A stretch of 64,000 nucleotides of DNA from Mycobacterium scrofulaceum (GTDB lineage: Bacteria > Actinomycetota > Actinomycetes > Mycobacteriales > Mycobacteriaceae). The position numbers and the translations under genes are program-made. A model generated the notes under the pieces. That model searched no databases, was not told where the DNA came from, and saw nothing but the letters and a program-made list of their open reading frames with translations. How positions within the stretch are numbered: position 1 is the first letter of the stretch; each line of letters begins with the position of its first letter. Location of the stretch: assembly GCF_002086735.1 (NCBI RefSeq), contig NZ_MVIJ01000001.1, positions 403,513 to 467,512 on the forward strand, written 5' to 3'. This document shows, piece after piece, positions 1 to 14,602 of this stretch.

Positions 1-428
1 CGCGTACCGGGCTTTCACCGTCTACGGCGGGCCGTCCCAGGCCACTTCCGCTAACCACGACACTTTCTGACTACCCCTCAGCCAGGTAGAGCTGAGACAT
101 ATCAATCCCACAACCCCGCACACACAACCCCTACCCGGTTATCCATGCATGCGGTTTAGCCTGTTCCGCTTTCGCTCGCCACTACTAACGGAATCACAAT
201 TGTTTTCTTCTCCTACGGGTACTGAGATGTTTCACTTCCCCGCGTTACCTCCCACACCCTATATATTCAGATGCGGGTAACACGACATCACTCGTGCTGG
301 GTTTCCCCATTCGGAAATCCTCGGATCAATGCTCGGTTGACAGCTCCCCGAGGCATATCGCAGCCTCCCACGTCCTTCATCGGCTCTCGATGCCAAGGCA
401 TCCACCATGCGCCCTTAAACACTTACTT
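1..428 (-). rRNA. rrl: 23S ribosomal RNA, 5' end (partial)
   Basis: Read on the minus strand, the right end begins with the conserved mycobacterial 23S start (about AAGTGTTTAAGGGCGCATGG) followed by the conserved GGTGGATGCCTTGGCATCG block. Only the first 430 or so of about 3,100 bases are present; the rest and the 5S gene lie left of the window. The exact 5' nucleotide is uncertain by a few bases because the mature end cannot be read from sequence alone. It is co-transcribed with 16S from the promoters near 2444-2549. Confidence 0.95.
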
Positions 429-2241
<1,813 letters not shown>

Positions 2242-2443
2242 ATCTCCTCGCGAAACGAGGTGAATTTCAAATCAGAGAAAATCTGACCTAACAAAAAGAC
2301 ACCAGTAACTGGCATCAAAAATTGCCATACCCACACACGGGGAGTGCTAGGTATGGCCAAAAAACAACAACAAATAAAAAGACCAAACACACTATTGAGT
2401 TCTCAAACAACACTTGTTTCGCCCGTTTTGGGGCAACCCTGCC
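2242..2443 (-). promoter_or_regulatory. rrn leader with antitermination and processing signals
   Basis: This is the transcribed leader between the proximal rRNA promoter and 16S. On the minus strand it carries the mycobacterial boxA-type antitermination segment (GAGAACTCAATAGTGTG within 2382-2411). A hairpin follows, with perfect 8-bp arms GCCATACC/GGTATGGC at 2324-2331 and 2350-2357, likely a processing stem. A second AT-rich stretch adjoins the 16S 5' end. No coding sequence is visible; short open frames here are not genes. Confidence 0.8.
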
Positions 2444-2473
2444 AGCTTAATACACATCCGGCAGTGGAGTCAA
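2444..2473 (-). promoter_or_regulatory. rRNA operon promoter, proximal (PCL1-like)
   Basis: On the minus strand a TTGACT -35 (2468-2473) is followed after 18 bases by a TAAGCT -10 (2444-2449). The sequence just downstream (GGCAGGGTTGCCCC) matches the conserved start region of slow-grower rRNA promoters. It is the nearer of two tandem promoters. The two promoters share the same -35 hexamer and an 18-base spacer. Confidence 0.8.
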
Positions 2474-2519
2474 CTCCCAGTTTCGGTCTTCCAGAGACCG
2501 TTTCGGGAGCAGCCGTGCC

Positions 2520-2549
2520 AGGCTAGTACCAATCCAGCGAGGGAGTCAA
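2520..2549 (-). promoter_or_regulatory. rRNA operon promoter, distal (P1-like)
   Basis: On the minus strand a TTGACT -35 (2544-2549) precedes a TAGCCT -10 (2520-2525) with an 18-base spacer. It lies about 76 bases upstream of the proximal promoter and immediately downstream of murA, the usual position of P1 in slow-growing mycobacteria. Read-through from murA could also feed the operon. Confidence 0.75.
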
Positions 2550-2608
2550 GGGCCCGGGGTTGTCGGCCGCCTGGTGTGGCGACCGCCCCTGTGGGGCACT
2601 GACTTTGG

Positions 2609-3862
2609 TTACTCTACCCGCTCGATCTCCGCTCCCAAAATCGCCAGGTTTTCCACGAACAATGGGTAGCCGCGATCGATGTGGAAGACGTCGTGGACCT
2701 CGGTGTCACCGTCCGCGACGAGGCCCGCCAGCACCAGGCCGGCGCCGGCCCGAATGTCGGAGCACCACACCGGGGCGCTCGACAATTGGGGCAGGCCCCG
2801 CACGACGGCGTGGTGGCCGTCGGTGCGGGCGTCGGCGCCCAACCGAATCATCTCTTCGACGAAGCGGAAGCGCGCCTCGAAGACGTTTTCCGTGATCATC
2901 GACGTGCCGTCGGCGATCGATGCCAAGGCGATGGCCATCGGCTGCAGGTCGGTCGGGAAACCGGGGAACGGCAGCGTGGCGACGTTCACGGCCTTGGGCC
3001 GCTCGTACTGGGTGATCCGGAAGCTGTTGTCCGTTTGGGTGACCGTCGCGCCGGCGTCGTGCAGCTTGTGCAGCACCACCTGCAGGTGTGCGGGGTCGAC
3101 GCCCGTCACAGAGATGTCGCCGCGGGTCATCGCGGCGGCGATGCCCCACGTGGCGGCCACGATGCGATCCCCGATGACGCGGTGCTCGGTCGGGTACAGC
3201 CGCGGCACACCGGTGATGGTCATGGTGGGCGAACCGGCACCCTCGACCCGCGCCCCCATCTGGTTCAACATGGTGCACAGGTCCACGACGTCCGGCTCGC
3301 GCGCCGCGTTGTGGATCGTGGTGACGCCCTCGGCCAGGACGGCTGCCATCAAGATGTTTTCGGTGGCCCCCACCGAGGGGAACTCCAGCTGGATCTCCGC
3401 GCCGCGCAGCGTATCGGCCTGGGCGACGACGCAGCCGTGCTCGATGTTGCACTGCGCGCCCAGCTGTCGCAGACCCGCCTGATGCATGTCGAGCGGACGG
3501 GACCCGATCGCGTCACCGCCCGGCAGCGCCACCCGAGCCCGCTTGCACCGGCCGACCAACGGCCCCAGCACGCACACCGACGCCCGGAACTGTCGCACCG
3601 CCGCGAAGTCGGCGTCGTATTTGGGCTCGTCGGGCGAGGTGATGCGGGCGACGTCGCCGTCGAGTTCGACGGTGGCTCCCAGGCCGCGCAGCACCTCCGC
3701 CATCAGCGGCACATCGAGGATGTCGGGACAATTGGTGATGGTGCTGGTGCCTTCGGCAAGCAGTGCCGCGGCCATCAGCTTGAGCACGCTGTTCTTGGCG
3801 CCTCCCACCGCGACTTCGCCGGACAACCGGTTGCCGCCGGTCACCACGAATCGCTCAGCCAC
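2609..3862 (-). CDS. murA: UDP-N-acetylglucosamine 1-carboxyvinyltransferase MurA
   Basis: MurA transfers enolpyruvate from PEP to UDP-GlcNAc, the first committed step of peptidoglycan synthesis in the cytoplasm. The 417-residue protein has the family length and its start motif ([19 protein letters not shown], residues 20-38). The active-site loop reads [11 protein letters not shown], with Asp at position 117 where most bacteria have the fosfomycin-reactive Cys; this substitution is known in mycobacteria and explains intrinsic fosfomycin resistance. The GTG start is the one that gives full-length homology. It sits directly upstream of the rRNA promoters, as in M. tuberculosis (Rv1315). Identity is secure. 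Confidence 0.97.
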   Translation of the reverse strand: MAERFVVTGGNRLSGEVAVGGAKNSVLKLMAAALLAEGTSTITNCPDILDVPLMAEVLRGLGATVELDGDVARITSPDEPKYDADFAAVRQFRASVCVLGPLVGRCKRARVALPGGDAIGSRPLDMHQAGLRQLGAQCNIEHGCVVAQADTLRGAEIQLEFPSVGATENILMAAVLAEGVTTIHNAAREPDVVDLCTMLNQMGARVEGAGSPTMTITGVPRLYPTEHRVIGDRIVAATWGIAAAMTRGDISVTGVDPAHLQVVLHKLHDAGATVTQTDNSFRITQYERPKAVNVATLPFPGFPTDLQPMAIALASIADGTSMITENVFEARFRFVEEMIRLGADARTDGHHAVVRGLPQLSSAPVWCSDIRAGAGLVLAGLVADGDTEVHDVFHIDRGYPLFVENLAILGAEIERVE

Positions 3863-3897
3863 CCGCGTCAGTCTAGTGAAGCGGTATCGGCTTGTCA

Positions 3898-4040
3898 GTC
3901 AGCCCAGCTCGGCGACGATGCGCTCCGCACAGCGGAGCGAGGAGAAGCCGGGCAATCCAACCCAGCTCGGCGACGATGCGCTCCGCGCAGCGGAGCGAGG
4001 GGGGGCACCGCCAGCCGCGGAGCCGAGTGAGGGGGCGAGA
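3898..4040. repeat. Dispersed mycobacterial hairpin repeat, two copies plus fragment
   Basis: Two near-identical direct copies lie at about 3901-3943 and 3960-4002. Each has a core CTCGGCGACGATGCG followed by a small stem (CTCCGC/GCGGAG) and GAGG. A fragment (GCCGCGGAGCCGAG) follows near 4013-4027. A third full copy of the family lies at 40414-40500 with compensating stem changes. The block fills the space between divergent murA and the pduO-type gene. Similar GCCCGGCGACGATGC elements are, from memory, common between genes in mycobacteria. Function is unknown. Confidence 0.75.
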
Positions 4041-4093
4041 CGAGCAGTCAACCGACGCCCGCCCGTCGCGCGAGCCGCAGTACCGTTTGACTC

Positions 4094-4678
4094 ATGGCGA
4101 TACACCTGACCCGCATCTATACGCGAACCGGTGACGACGGCACGACGGGGTTGAGCGACTTCTCGCGGGTCTCCAAGAACGACCCCCGCCTGGTCGCGTA
4201 TGCCGATTGCGACGAGGCCAACTCCGCGATCGGTGTCGCGATCGCCCTGGGTCAGCCCGACGAGGAAACCGCCGGCGTGCTGCGGCAGATCCAGAACGAC
4301 CTGTTCGACGCCGGAGCGGACCTGTCGACTCCGGTGGTGGAGAACCCCGAGTATCCCCCGCTGCGCGTCACCCAGCCCTACATCGATCGGCTCGAGGCCT
4401 GGTGTGACAAATATAACGAGCACCTGCCGGCGCTGAATTCCTTTGTGCTACCGGGCGGTTCGCCGCTCTCGGCGCTCCTGCACGTCGCCCGCACGATCGT
4501 CCGTCGAGCGGAACGTTCGGCGTGGGCGGCGATCGACGCCGCCCCGGGGCAGGTCGACGTCCTGCCGGCCAAATACCTGAACCGCCTTTCCGACCTGCTC
4601 TTCATCCTGGCGCGCGCGGCCAATCCCGAAGGTGACGTGCTGTGGAAACCGGGGGGCGGCGCGCCGAGCGCGGATTGA
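4094..4678 (+). CDS. Cob(I)alamin adenosyltransferase, PduO type
   Basis: This enzyme adenosylates cob(I)alamin to make adenosylcobalamin, the cofactor of methylmalonyl-CoA mutase and class II ribonucleotide reductase. The 194-residue protein starts with the PduO ATP-binding signature (IYTRTGDDGTTGLSDFSRVSK, near residues 7-27). It continues with the conserved YADCDEANSAIGVA helix and a C-terminal RRAERSAW...LNRLSDLLFILAR segment. It corresponds to Rv1314c by position next to murA. No clear ribosome-binding site precedes the ATG; a TACCGT -10-like hexamer ends 7 bases upstream, so a leaderless transcript is possible. It converges with the DUF2550 gene 15 bases away. Confidence 0.93.
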   Translation: MAIHLTRIYTRTGDDGTTGLSDFSRVSKNDPRLVAYADCDEANSAIGVAIALGQPDEETAGVLRQIQNDLFDAGADLSTPVVENPEYPPLRVTQPYIDRLEAWCDKYNEHLPALNSFVLPGGSPLSALLHVARTIVRRAERSAWAAIDAAPGQVDVLPAKYLNRLSDLLFILARAANPEGDVLWKPGGGAPSAD

Positions 4679-4693
4679 CCCGCCGCGCAAGGC

Positions 4694-5137
4694 CTACACG
4701 CTTCGCCGACGCGCGCGCGGTGAGGGACGGGACTCCAGCCAGGACAAAAACGCCGTCAGAGCGCCTTTGTCCAGCGCGATCTCGTAACCGGTCCGACGGT
4801 CCTGCGTCGTGTCGCGCAGCTCCACCACGACAATCTCGTCGGTCATGATGTCGAATTCGTCCCCGCGGGGTGCACGGCGAGCGACGATTTCGACTCCCCT
4901 GCGGCTGAGCCGGCGGTCCGGCCACAGACGCAGGCTGGACAGCCGGTAGAACGCGGCCTCGCCCCCGCGGTAGCGAATCACTCCGTGACGCCAGCCGTGG
5001 CCTCCGACTGCGGGGATGTCTCGCATGATCCCCGCGGTGCCGCCCTGGCGCAGCTTCCACAACCGATAGCTCAGCGCGACGACCGCGGCCGCCAGGACGA
5101 CGACGAGCACGACCATGCCTGTCATGGGCGCGCTCAT
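4694..5137 (-). CDS. DUF2550 membrane-anchored protein
   Basis: This 147-residue protein has one N-terminal membrane segment (residues about 7-24, VVLVVVLAAAVVALSY) and a cytoplasmic or external domain rich in Arg and Trp (WRHGVIRYRGGEAAFYRLSSLRLWPDRRLSRRG...). It matches the actinobacterial DUF2550 family, which follows atpC in mycobacteria (Rv1312 in M. tuberculosis). It starts 15 bases after the atpC stop and is probably the last gene of the ATP synthase operon. Its role is unknown; the constant position suggests, but does not prove, a link with the ATP synthase or the membrane. Confidence 0.88.
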   Translation of the reverse strand: MSAPMTGMVVLVVVLAAAVVALSYRLWKLRQGGTAGIMRDIPAVGGHGWRHGVIRYRGGEAAFYRLSSLRLWPDRRLSRRGVEIVARRAPRGDEFDIMTDEIVVVELRDTTQDRRTGYEIALDKGALTAFLSWLESRPSPRARRRSV

Positions 5138-5152
5138 CGCCTTGTCGGGCTA

Positions 5153-5518
5153 TTAGTCGATCGCGCCGACGGCGCGCAACCTGCCGCGGCCCCGCGCCGC
5201 GATGCGGGGGTCGTCGGATTCCGCATCCTCCCTGGCGGCGCTTTCGTCGATCTCGGACTCGAACGCGGCGGACTCGGCCAGGACGGTGACGGTCTCCCCG
5301 GTGACCGACAGGAACCCGCCTTCGATGGCGACGCGCAGATCGTCCTCACCTTCGCGTTCGACGCGCACCATGGCGTCGTCGACCAACTGGGCGACGACCG
5401 GAATGTGCCGGGGAAGGATGCCGATCTCGCCGACGGTGGTGCGGGTGAACAAAAACTTTGCCTCACCCGACCAGATCTTCCGGTCGACGGCGACTATCTC
5501 AACATTCAATTCCGCCAT
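5153..5518 (-). CDS. atpC: ATP synthase F1 subunit epsilon
   Basis: The epsilon subunit belongs to the central stalk and couples rotation to catalysis. The 121-residue protein begins [22 protein letters not shown], then has the conserved [14 protein letters not shown] segment of the N-terminal beta-sandwich, and a short C-terminal helical part typical of the mycobacterial form. It lies 33 bases after atpD in the operon. Mycobacterial epsilon is known to hold a suppressed ATP hydrolysis state through its short C-terminus; that role is inferred here by homology. Confidence 0.97.
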   Translation of the reverse strand: MAELNVEIVAVDRKIWSGEAKFLFTRTTVGEIGILPRHIPVVAQLVDDAMVRVEREGEDDLRVAIEGGFLSVTGETVTVLAESAAFESEIDESAAREDAESDDPRIAARGRGRLRAVGAID

Positions 5519-5551
5519 GCCACAGTGCCCTTCACAGCCGTTGACTCAGTC

Positions 5552-7039
<1,488 letters not shown>

Positions 7040-7948
7040 CTACTTGGCGTCGGCGAGTGCGTTTGCACCGCCGACGATTTCGCTGATCTCTTGGGTGATC
7101 TGAGCCTGCCGCTCGCGGTTCGCCATCAGCGTCAGTTCTTTGATCAGGTCGTCTGCGTTGTCGGTTGCCGACTTCATCGCCCGCTGGCGCGAAGCGAGCT
7201 CCGACGCCGCCGATTCCAGCAGCGCGGCGTAGACGCGGGTGGTCACGTACCGGGGCAGCAGCGACTCGAAAAGCGTTGTCGCGTCCGGCTCGAACGAATA
7301 CAGCGTATGGAGTTCCTCGGTCTCTTCGACATACTCCACGACCAGCGGAGCGATGCGGTGGGCCGCCGCCGCCTGCGACATCATCGACTTGAACTCCGAG
7401 TAGACGATGTGCAGTTCGTCGACGCCCTGGTCCTCCTGCGACTCGTCATCGCCCGCGCCCTTCATGAAGGTTTCGACCAGGGTCGAGGCGATCTCCGCGG
7501 CGTTCTCGTAGCTGGGCTGCTCCGAGAAGCCTGTCCACGACTCGGTGACGTCCCAGTTGCGGAACTTGAAGTAGTTGAGCGCCTTACGGCCGACGGTGTA
7601 TACGACTGGCGTCTTGCCTTCCTCCCTCAGCAACGAGAACAGCTCCTCGGCGCGACGGAAGATGCTGGAGTTGTAGGCCCCGCACAACCCGCGGTCGGAG
7701 GAGACCACCAGGACACCGGCCCGCTTGGGCTCTTCCCGTTCGACCAACAGAGGGTGATCCAGCGCAGCTTCCGACGACAGGGTGGTCAGCATCGCGGTGA
7801 TCTGGAACGCGTAGGGCCTGGCGGCTTCCAGCCGGGCCTGCGCCTTGCCGATGCGCGATGTGGCGATCATCTCCTGGGCCTTGGTGATCTTCTTGATCGA
7901 CCCTGCCGAACGGATCCGGCCGCGTAGTTCGCGAAGTGTGGCAGCCAT
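7040..7948 (-). CDS. atpG: ATP synthase F1 subunit gamma
   Basis: Gamma is the rotor shaft inside the alpha3-beta3 ring. The 302-residue protein starts with [32 protein letters not shown] and ends with the paired helix ([21 protein letters not shown]). It contains the short acidic insertion [16 protein letters not shown] around residues 165-180, the mycobacterial gamma loop, which is absent from most other bacteria and reported to affect coupling. It starts 6 bases after the atpA stop, implying translational coupling. Confidence 0.97.
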   Translation of the reverse strand: MAATLRELRGRIRSAGSIKKITKAQEMIATSRIGKAQARLEAARPYAFQITAMLTTLSSEAALDHPLLVEREEPKRAGVLVVSSDRGLCGAYNSSIFRRAEELFSLLREEGKTPVVYTVGRKALNYFKFRNWDVTESWTGFSEQPSYENAAEIASTLVETFMKGAGDDESQEDQGVDELHIVYSEFKSMMSQAAAAHRIAPLVVEYVEETEELHTLYSFEPDATTLFESLLPRYVTTRVYAALLESAASELASRQRAMKSATDNADDLIKELTLMANRERQAQITQEISEIVGGANALADAK

Positions 7949-7954
7949 TGTTAG

Positions 7955-9613
<1,659 letters not shown>

Positions 9614-9666
9614 GGCTTTTCGTCTTCCTACTTGATCTTGGTTCGCGTGTGGTTGTGAGTGGTTGG

Positions 9667-11007
9667 TCAGTCGGGCAATTGCGCCTGGGCGGCGGCGAGG
9701 CGAGAAGCGAGTGTCCCGTCAATCACTTCGTCGGCCACGGAGATGAGCAAGCCGCCCAGCAGCTCCTCGGAAATCTGCAGCTGCACCGTCACCGGATGCC
9801 CATAGATACGGCCGAGCACCTCGGTGAGGCGAGACCGCTGGGCGTCGCTGAGATCGGCCGCGGCGCTGACCTGCGCGACGATTTCGCCCCGGCGTGCGAC
9901 CGCAACCTCCACCAAGAACTGGATCGCCTCCTCGGCCGACTCCCCCCTGAGCAGTCGGACGGTCTGCGTCAGCAGCGACACCACAATCGGGTCCACACTG
10001 CCGGTCGCGCTGTCAAGCACCTTGCGCAGCAGGTCGATCCGGCCCTCCACCGGCACGGCGTAGTCGCCCAACAGGATGGCGAGTCGTGGCTGTGTGTCCA
10101 AGATCCGAGAGAACCGGAACAACTGGTCTTCGACGTCGTCGACCTTGTTCTCCCGCTCGGCGACCTCGAGCAACGCCTGTCGCGAGATGTGCTCGATGGC
10201 GGCCGACAAATCGGAGTTGGCCGACCAACGCTCCGACACGGCCAATCGCAGGACGTCGAGCGTGGCGTCGGCGACCTTGCCGGAGACCAGCCGCTCGATC
10301 AACCGGACCCGTGGCGCCGCGTCCTCGGCAGGCACCGTCAGATAGCGGGTGACGACGGTCTCGCGGTCGAGCATTTCGGCCACCGACACGAGCTCGCTCG
10401 ACAAGGTGGAAAGCGTTTTGTTGTCAAGGTCTTTGGCGATGTCACCGAACCGCTCTACCAGGCTGACCACCGCCCGGCGGCTGGCCGAGCGCATCTTCGT
10501 CAGCAGCGGATACTGGACCTCGGATGGCGCTGGGGCCATCGCTTCGAGATCGTCGAGGAACCGGTCCACGGTGGCGGACCGCTGCCCCGGGTCGGCGACG
10601 TAGTTACGCACCAACTCGCCCGCCTGGCGCACCGCCTCGTGACCGAGTTCGAGGCGCAGCTGTCGGCTCAGCTGGGTGCGCAGCAGGTCGACCTGGCGGC
10701 CGCCCTGTGCGGTCATCCGCGCGGCCTCGACGTCGGCCTGGGTCCGGAACTGTTCGGCGATGCGGCCCGCGTCGGTCTGGGCCTCTTCGACGAGCCGTTC
10801 GGCCTCCGTCTTGGCGGATTCGACGGCCTTGCTGTGGGCGGTCGTCGACTCGCTCAACCGATCTGCCGCGGCCGCAGAGTCTTTCAACTGTTGACGCACG
10901 GTGTCCTGACGAGCGGCCATCAGCCGACGCACCGGCGGCACGACGTACCGCACGACCAGGAACACGATGGCCGCGAAACCGATCAACTGCCCGATGAAAG
11001 TCGACAT
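9667..11007 (-). CDS. atpH: ATP synthase fused b-delta subunit
   Basis: This 446-residue fusion joins a second b-type stalk subunit to delta, a hallmark of mycobacteria. Residues 1-25 form the membrane anchor ([19 protein letters not shown]). Residues about 30-155 are a charged stalk helix. Residues about 175-446 are delta, ending in the conserved [31 protein letters not shown] segment. It tethers the F1 head to the membrane next to AtpF. It starts 6 bases from the atpF stop. Elsewhere the same gene is called atpFH. Confidence 0.96.
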   Translation of the reverse strand: MSTFIGQLIGFAAIVFLVVRYVVPPVRRLMAARQDTVRQQLKDSAAAADRLSESTTAHSKAVESAKTEAERLVEEAQTDAGRIAEQFRTQADVEAARMTAQGGRQVDLLRTQLSRQLRLELGHEAVRQAGELVRNYVADPGQRSATVDRFLDDLEAMAPAPSEVQYPLLTKMRSASRRAVVSLVERFGDIAKDLDNKTLSTLSSELVSVAEMLDRETVVTRYLTVPAEDAAPRVRLIERLVSGKVADATLDVLRLAVSERWSANSDLSAAIEHISRQALLEVAERENKVDDVEDQLFRFSRILDTQPRLAILLGDYAVPVEGRIDLLRKVLDSATGSVDPIVVSLLTQTVRLLRGESAEEAIQFLVEVAVARRGEIVAQVSAAADLSDAQRSRLTEVLGRIYGHPVTVQLQISEELLGGLLISVADEVIDGTLASRLAAAQAQLPD

Positions 11008-11013
11008 GCGCGA

Positions 11014-11550
11014 TTACCGTCCAGATTTCCCGGTTGCGGACGTGGCAGCAGTGGCCGGGGCCACCTCTACCCCGAGGATCCGGCTGGCCAGCGTCGCCGA
11101 CATGGCCGCCACGTTGGCGCGCAGATCCAGTTCCACGGCGTCTCTCTCCCGCTTCAATTGCTCGGAGGCCATTTGCAACGTCGACATCACCTGTTGCTCG
11201 GCACGGGCGCGCGCGTCTTCGACCACCTTACGGCCTTCGGCGCGGGCGTTGTCGCGCAGCGACGACGCCTGAACCCGGGCCTCTGTCAGGGCTTCTTCGT
11301 AGTCGGCCTTGGCGGCTTCGAACTGCTCGGCGGCCTTCTTGTTGTCGGCAGCCGTCTTCGCGACCATGGCGTCACGCTCGCGCAACACCCGCATGACCGG
11401 CGGCACGACGAACGTGCCGATGACGGCCAGCACGATCAAAAAGATCGCCAGCACGAAGAAGAAGGTGCCGTTGGGGACGAGGAAGTTGTTGCCTCCCTCC
11501 GCCACCACCTGGCCGGATGCCAGAACGCTCAGGCTCGCGTCACCCATCAC
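11014..11550 (-). CDS. atpF: ATP synthase Fo subunit b
   Basis: Subunit b forms the peripheral stalk with the b-delta fusion. The 178-residue protein has one membrane segment (about residues 28-48, [21 protein letters not shown]) followed by a long charged helix ([24 protein letters not shown]...). Two starts are adjacent: GTG at 11550 and ATG at 11547; either leaves the protein essentially unchanged. The start lies 6 bases from the atpE stop. The Ala/Thr/Ser-rich C-terminus is poorly conserved. Confidence 0.95.
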   Translation of the reverse strand: MMGDASLSVLASGQVVAEGGNNFLVPNGTFFFVLAIFLIVLAVIGTFVVPPVMRVLRERDAMVAKTAADNKKAAEQFEAAKADYEEALTEARVQASSLRDNARAEGRKVVEDARARAEQQVMSTLQMASEQLKRERDAVELDLRANVAAMSATLASRILGVEVAPATAATSATGKSGR

Positions 11551-11556
11551 GACGAG

Positions 11557-11877
<321 letters not shown>

Positions 11878-11888
11878 TCATGATGGCC

Positions 11889-12647
11889 TCAGTCATGATG
11901 TTCCTCGATCTCCATCGCTTGACTGAAGTAGAGGATGGTCAGGATCGAGAAGATGAAGGCCTGGATCGCCCCGACGAACAGGTCGAAGGCCTTCCAGATG
12001 GCGTTGGGCGCCCACATGATGTACGGCGGGAAGAGCGCGATCAGTGCGACCAGGATGCCGCCGGCGAAGATGTTTCCGAAAAGTCGGAGCGACAACGAAA
12101 TCGGCTTGGCAAGCTCCTCGACGAGGTTGATCGGCGCCAAAAACGCCACGTGGCCCTTGAGGACGGCGAGCGGATGCCCGACGATGCCGCGGCGCCAGAT
12201 GCCGGCCACGTGATAGCAGACGAACACGAAGAGGGCCAGCGCCAGGACGTAATTGATATCCGCCGCGGCCGATTTCAGTAGCTCGGTGGTGTGCCCGGAC
12301 TTATCGGTGTATTGCAGCGGCAACACCGACAGCCAGTTGGAGATCAGGATGAACACGAAGATGGTGACGGCCAGCGGCAACACAAACGGCGCTATCCGCA
12401 TCCCGATCGCGCTCTCGATCTGATCGCGCATCTGGACGGTGATGGCTTCCCAGAACAACTGGACGCCGCTCGGGACGCCGGTGGAGGTGATCTTCGCGCG
12501 CAAGAAGAACGCCAGCGCGAGCACGACTACCGCGGCGATCCCGGTGGACAGGATCGTGTCCGTGTTGACGGTCATCCCAAGCCACGTGGCATGGTTGTGT
12601 TCGCCGACCTCGATCGCGGATTCGGCCAGGAACGTGGTCTCAGTCAT
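11889..12647 (-). CDS. atpB: ATP synthase Fo subunit a
   Basis: Subunit a forms the proton half-channels beside the c-ring. The 252-residue protein has five or more membrane segments, the [21 protein letters not shown] helix, and the essential helix with Arg ([24 protein letters not shown]). The ATG at 12647 was chosen because it gives the expected length of about 250 residues and overlaps the end of the upstream atpI-like gene by 8 bases; an upstream in-frame ATG at 12731 would add 28 residues inside that gene. It is the first canonical synthase gene of the operon. Confidence 0.96.
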   Translation of the reverse strand: MTETTFLAESAIEVGEHNHATWLGMTVNTDTILSTGIAAVVVLALAFFLRAKITSTGVPSGVQLFWEAITVQMRDQIESAIGMRIAPFVLPLAVTIFVFILISNWLSVLPLQYTDKSGHTTELLKSAAADINYVLALALFVFVCYHVAGIWRRGIVGHPLAVLKGHVAFLAPINLVEELAKPISLSLRLFGNIFAGGILVALIALFPPYIMWAPNAIWKAFDLFVGAIQAFIFSILTILYFSQAMEIEEHHD

Positions 12648-13137
12648 CGTTGCCGCTTCTTCCTTCCGTTCCTTCCGATCCCGCGATGCCGCCTGCGGAG
12701 CCGTCCGCAGGGTGGGCCTCCGCCCAGTCACCGGCGCGCAGCTTCTTCCACACCGGGAGCGCCGTCGATGCCACCAACAAGATCTGGAAAAGGGCCAATC
12801 CGAACACGACGCCCAGGCCGGCGGGCCGGAAGATATAGGCGATGATCAGCCCGACGACCGTGATGATGGCCAGCCGGGTGGCGGAATTCAGCGCCATCGA
12901 GCTCTTCATCGGGTGCTCTTTGGCGGTGATCGACGCGACCGAACGACGCACGAGAAGCGCGTTGAGCAAACCGAGCAGCAACCCGACGCCGAAGAACACC
13001 CCGACCATCAGGTGACCGGTCCAGCCGGCGACGACGACCGCCACCGCGGTCACGGCAATGCTGAGGACGAACAAGCGGACCGGACGGAACGCAACAGAGG
13101 GGAACACCAACGGCGCGTCCTGCGCTGGTGTCGTCAC
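12640..13137 (-). CDS. AtpI-like membrane protein upstream of atpB
   Basis: This 165-residue protein has four predicted membrane segments ([74 protein letters not shown]) and a Gly/Glu-rich soluble tail. It occupies the atpI position ahead of atpB, as Rv1303 does in M. tuberculosis. AtpI-type proteins are known to help c-ring assembly or Mg uptake in some bacteria; that role is only inferred here. It overlaps the atpB start by 8 bases. The 219 bases upstream (13138-13356) should hold the operon promoter, but no convincing -35/-10 pair stands out. Confidence 0.88.
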   Translation of the reverse strand: MTTPAQDAPLVFPSVAFRPVRLFVLSIAVTAVAVVVAGWTGHLMVGVFFGVGLLLGLLNALLVRRSVASITAKEHPMKSSMALNSATRLAIITVVGLIIAYIFRPAGLGVVFGLALFQILLVASTALPVWKKLRAGDWAEAHPADGSAGGIAGSEGTEGRSGNDD

Positions 13138-13356
13138 TGCAGCACCTCAATCCCAAGTTGGTGAAGCGGGAGTCCCCCGACCGAACTGATCGGTGGCCCG
13201 CCGAGCGTATCGCACGTCACAGCGGAATCGCCCAAGGGGTATCTTCCGGCGCGAGTCCCCGGCCGACCCGATCGAATCTGGCTTCGACGGACCGGCAATC
13301 TGTGCGGCTTTTTGGGGTTCTACCTGCACCGTACCACATCGCCGACATCACTACTA

Positions 13357-14577
13357 CTAGCTGTCGTAGTCGCCGTCGTCGTACTCGTCGCGGCGGCGCA
13401 TGAGCGGGATCGCGGTCGCGATGCCGGCGACCACGATGGCGCCGAGCATCACCGCGGCGGTGTCGCGGGGATTGAAGAAGATCGTGCTGGCGGCCCCGAA
13501 CGCGACGATGCCCACCCACAGGTAGATCAGCAAAACCACGCGCCGGTGCGAATGACCGATCTGCAGCAACCGGTGGTGCAGGTGCATCTTGTCGGGACTG
13601 AACGCGCTGCGGCCGGCGCGGGTGCGACGCACGATCGCCAGCAGCAAATCCAGCATCGGCACGAACATGACCGCCACCACCAGCAGGAACGGCGACAGCA
13701 GGGCGAACACGTCGCGCGCACCGTAGGCGTTCTGCGAGACGGGGCCGGCGGCCGTGGTGGACGCCGCGGCGAGCATCAGGCCGATCAACATCGAGCCGGA
13801 GTCGCCCATGAAGATCTTGGCGCGGTGGAAGTTGTGCGGCAGGAAGCCCAGGCAGGCGCCCGCGAGCACCACGGAGATCACGGCGGGCGGATAGAAGAGG
13901 ACGTCGCCGCCGTGGTCGCGCAACAGGCCGACCGAGAACATGCAGATCGCCAGCGCGGTGATCAACCCGAGCCCGGCGGCCAGGCCGTCGAGCCCGTCGA
14001 CGAAGTTCATCGCGTTGACGATGGACACCGTCAGCGCCAGGGTGAGCAGGATCGACGAGGCCTGGTCGAGCACGATGGTGCCGACGCCGCCGATCGGAAT
14101 GTAGAGGACGCTCCACGCCACGCCCATGGTGACCAGCACGCTGGCCGCGGTGATCTGGCCGGCGAATTTCGTCAGGGCGTCGAGCCCCCACCGATCGTCG
14201 ATGAGGCCGATGCCCATGATCACCGCGCCGGCCACCAGCACCGCGGGCATGCCCGTCGAGTAGACGAACCCGCGGGTGAGCGCCGGCAGCTGGGACGCCA
14301 GGAAGACCGCGGAGACGACGCCGAGAAACATCGCCAGCCCGCCCATCCGGGGGGTCGGGGTCACGTGTACGTCGCGTTCCCGCGGATAGGCGACCGCGCC
14401 CAGCCGGGTGGCCAGCACCCGCACCGGCCCGGTCGCGAAGTAGGTGATGATCGCGGCGGTCAGCCCCACGAGGGCGAGCTCGCGCAGCGGGACACCTGCA
14501 CCGCGGTCAGCCAGGGCGAGCAAACCACTGGCAAGGCTGACCGGGTCGCTGGACACGTCGAGACCGTACTGCACCAA
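13357..14577 (-). CDS. wecA: Decaprenyl-phosphate GlcNAc-1-phosphate transferase WecA
   Basis: WecA starts arabinogalactan linker synthesis by moving GlcNAc-1-phosphate from UDP-GlcNAc to decaprenyl phosphate at the inner membrane. The 406-residue, multi-spanning protein has the family motifs TPTPRMGG, GLIDDRWGLDALTKF (metal-binding DDxxD region), NAMNFVDGLDGLAAG, and the HLHHRLLQIGHSHRR loop. An acidic tail (DEYDDGDYDS) closes it. It matches Rv1302 by position between tsaC and the ATP synthase genes. The N-terminal 30 residues are less conserved, so the start could be slightly internal. Confidence 0.95.
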   Translation of the reverse strand: MVQYGLDVSSDPVSLASGLLALADRGAGVPLRELALVGLTAAIITYFATGPVRVLATRLGAVAYPRERDVHVTPTPRMGGLAMFLGVVSAVFLASQLPALTRGFVYSTGMPAVLVAGAVIMGIGLIDDRWGLDALTKFAGQITAASVLVTMGVAWSVLYIPIGGVGTIVLDQASSILLTLALTVSIVNAMNFVDGLDGLAAGLGLITALAICMFSVGLLRDHGGDVLFYPPAVISVVLAGACLGFLPHNFHRAKIFMGDSGSMLIGLMLAAASTTAAGPVSQNAYGARDVFALLSPFLLVVAVMFVPMLDLLLAIVRRTRAGRSAFSPDKMHLHHRLLQIGHSHRRVVLLIYLWVGIVAFGAASTIFFNPRDTAAVMLGAIVVAGIATAIPLMRRRDEYDDGDYDS

Positions 14578-14602
14578 CCTGGCAGCCGGGGAACCGCTCC
14601 GG

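Noticed and set aside
2681..4030. Plus-strand open frame of 449 codons opposite murA
   Set aside because: It is antisense to murA, made possible by GC-rich codon bias, has no recognisable domain, and its low-complexity His/Gly/Asp composition is typical of shadows.
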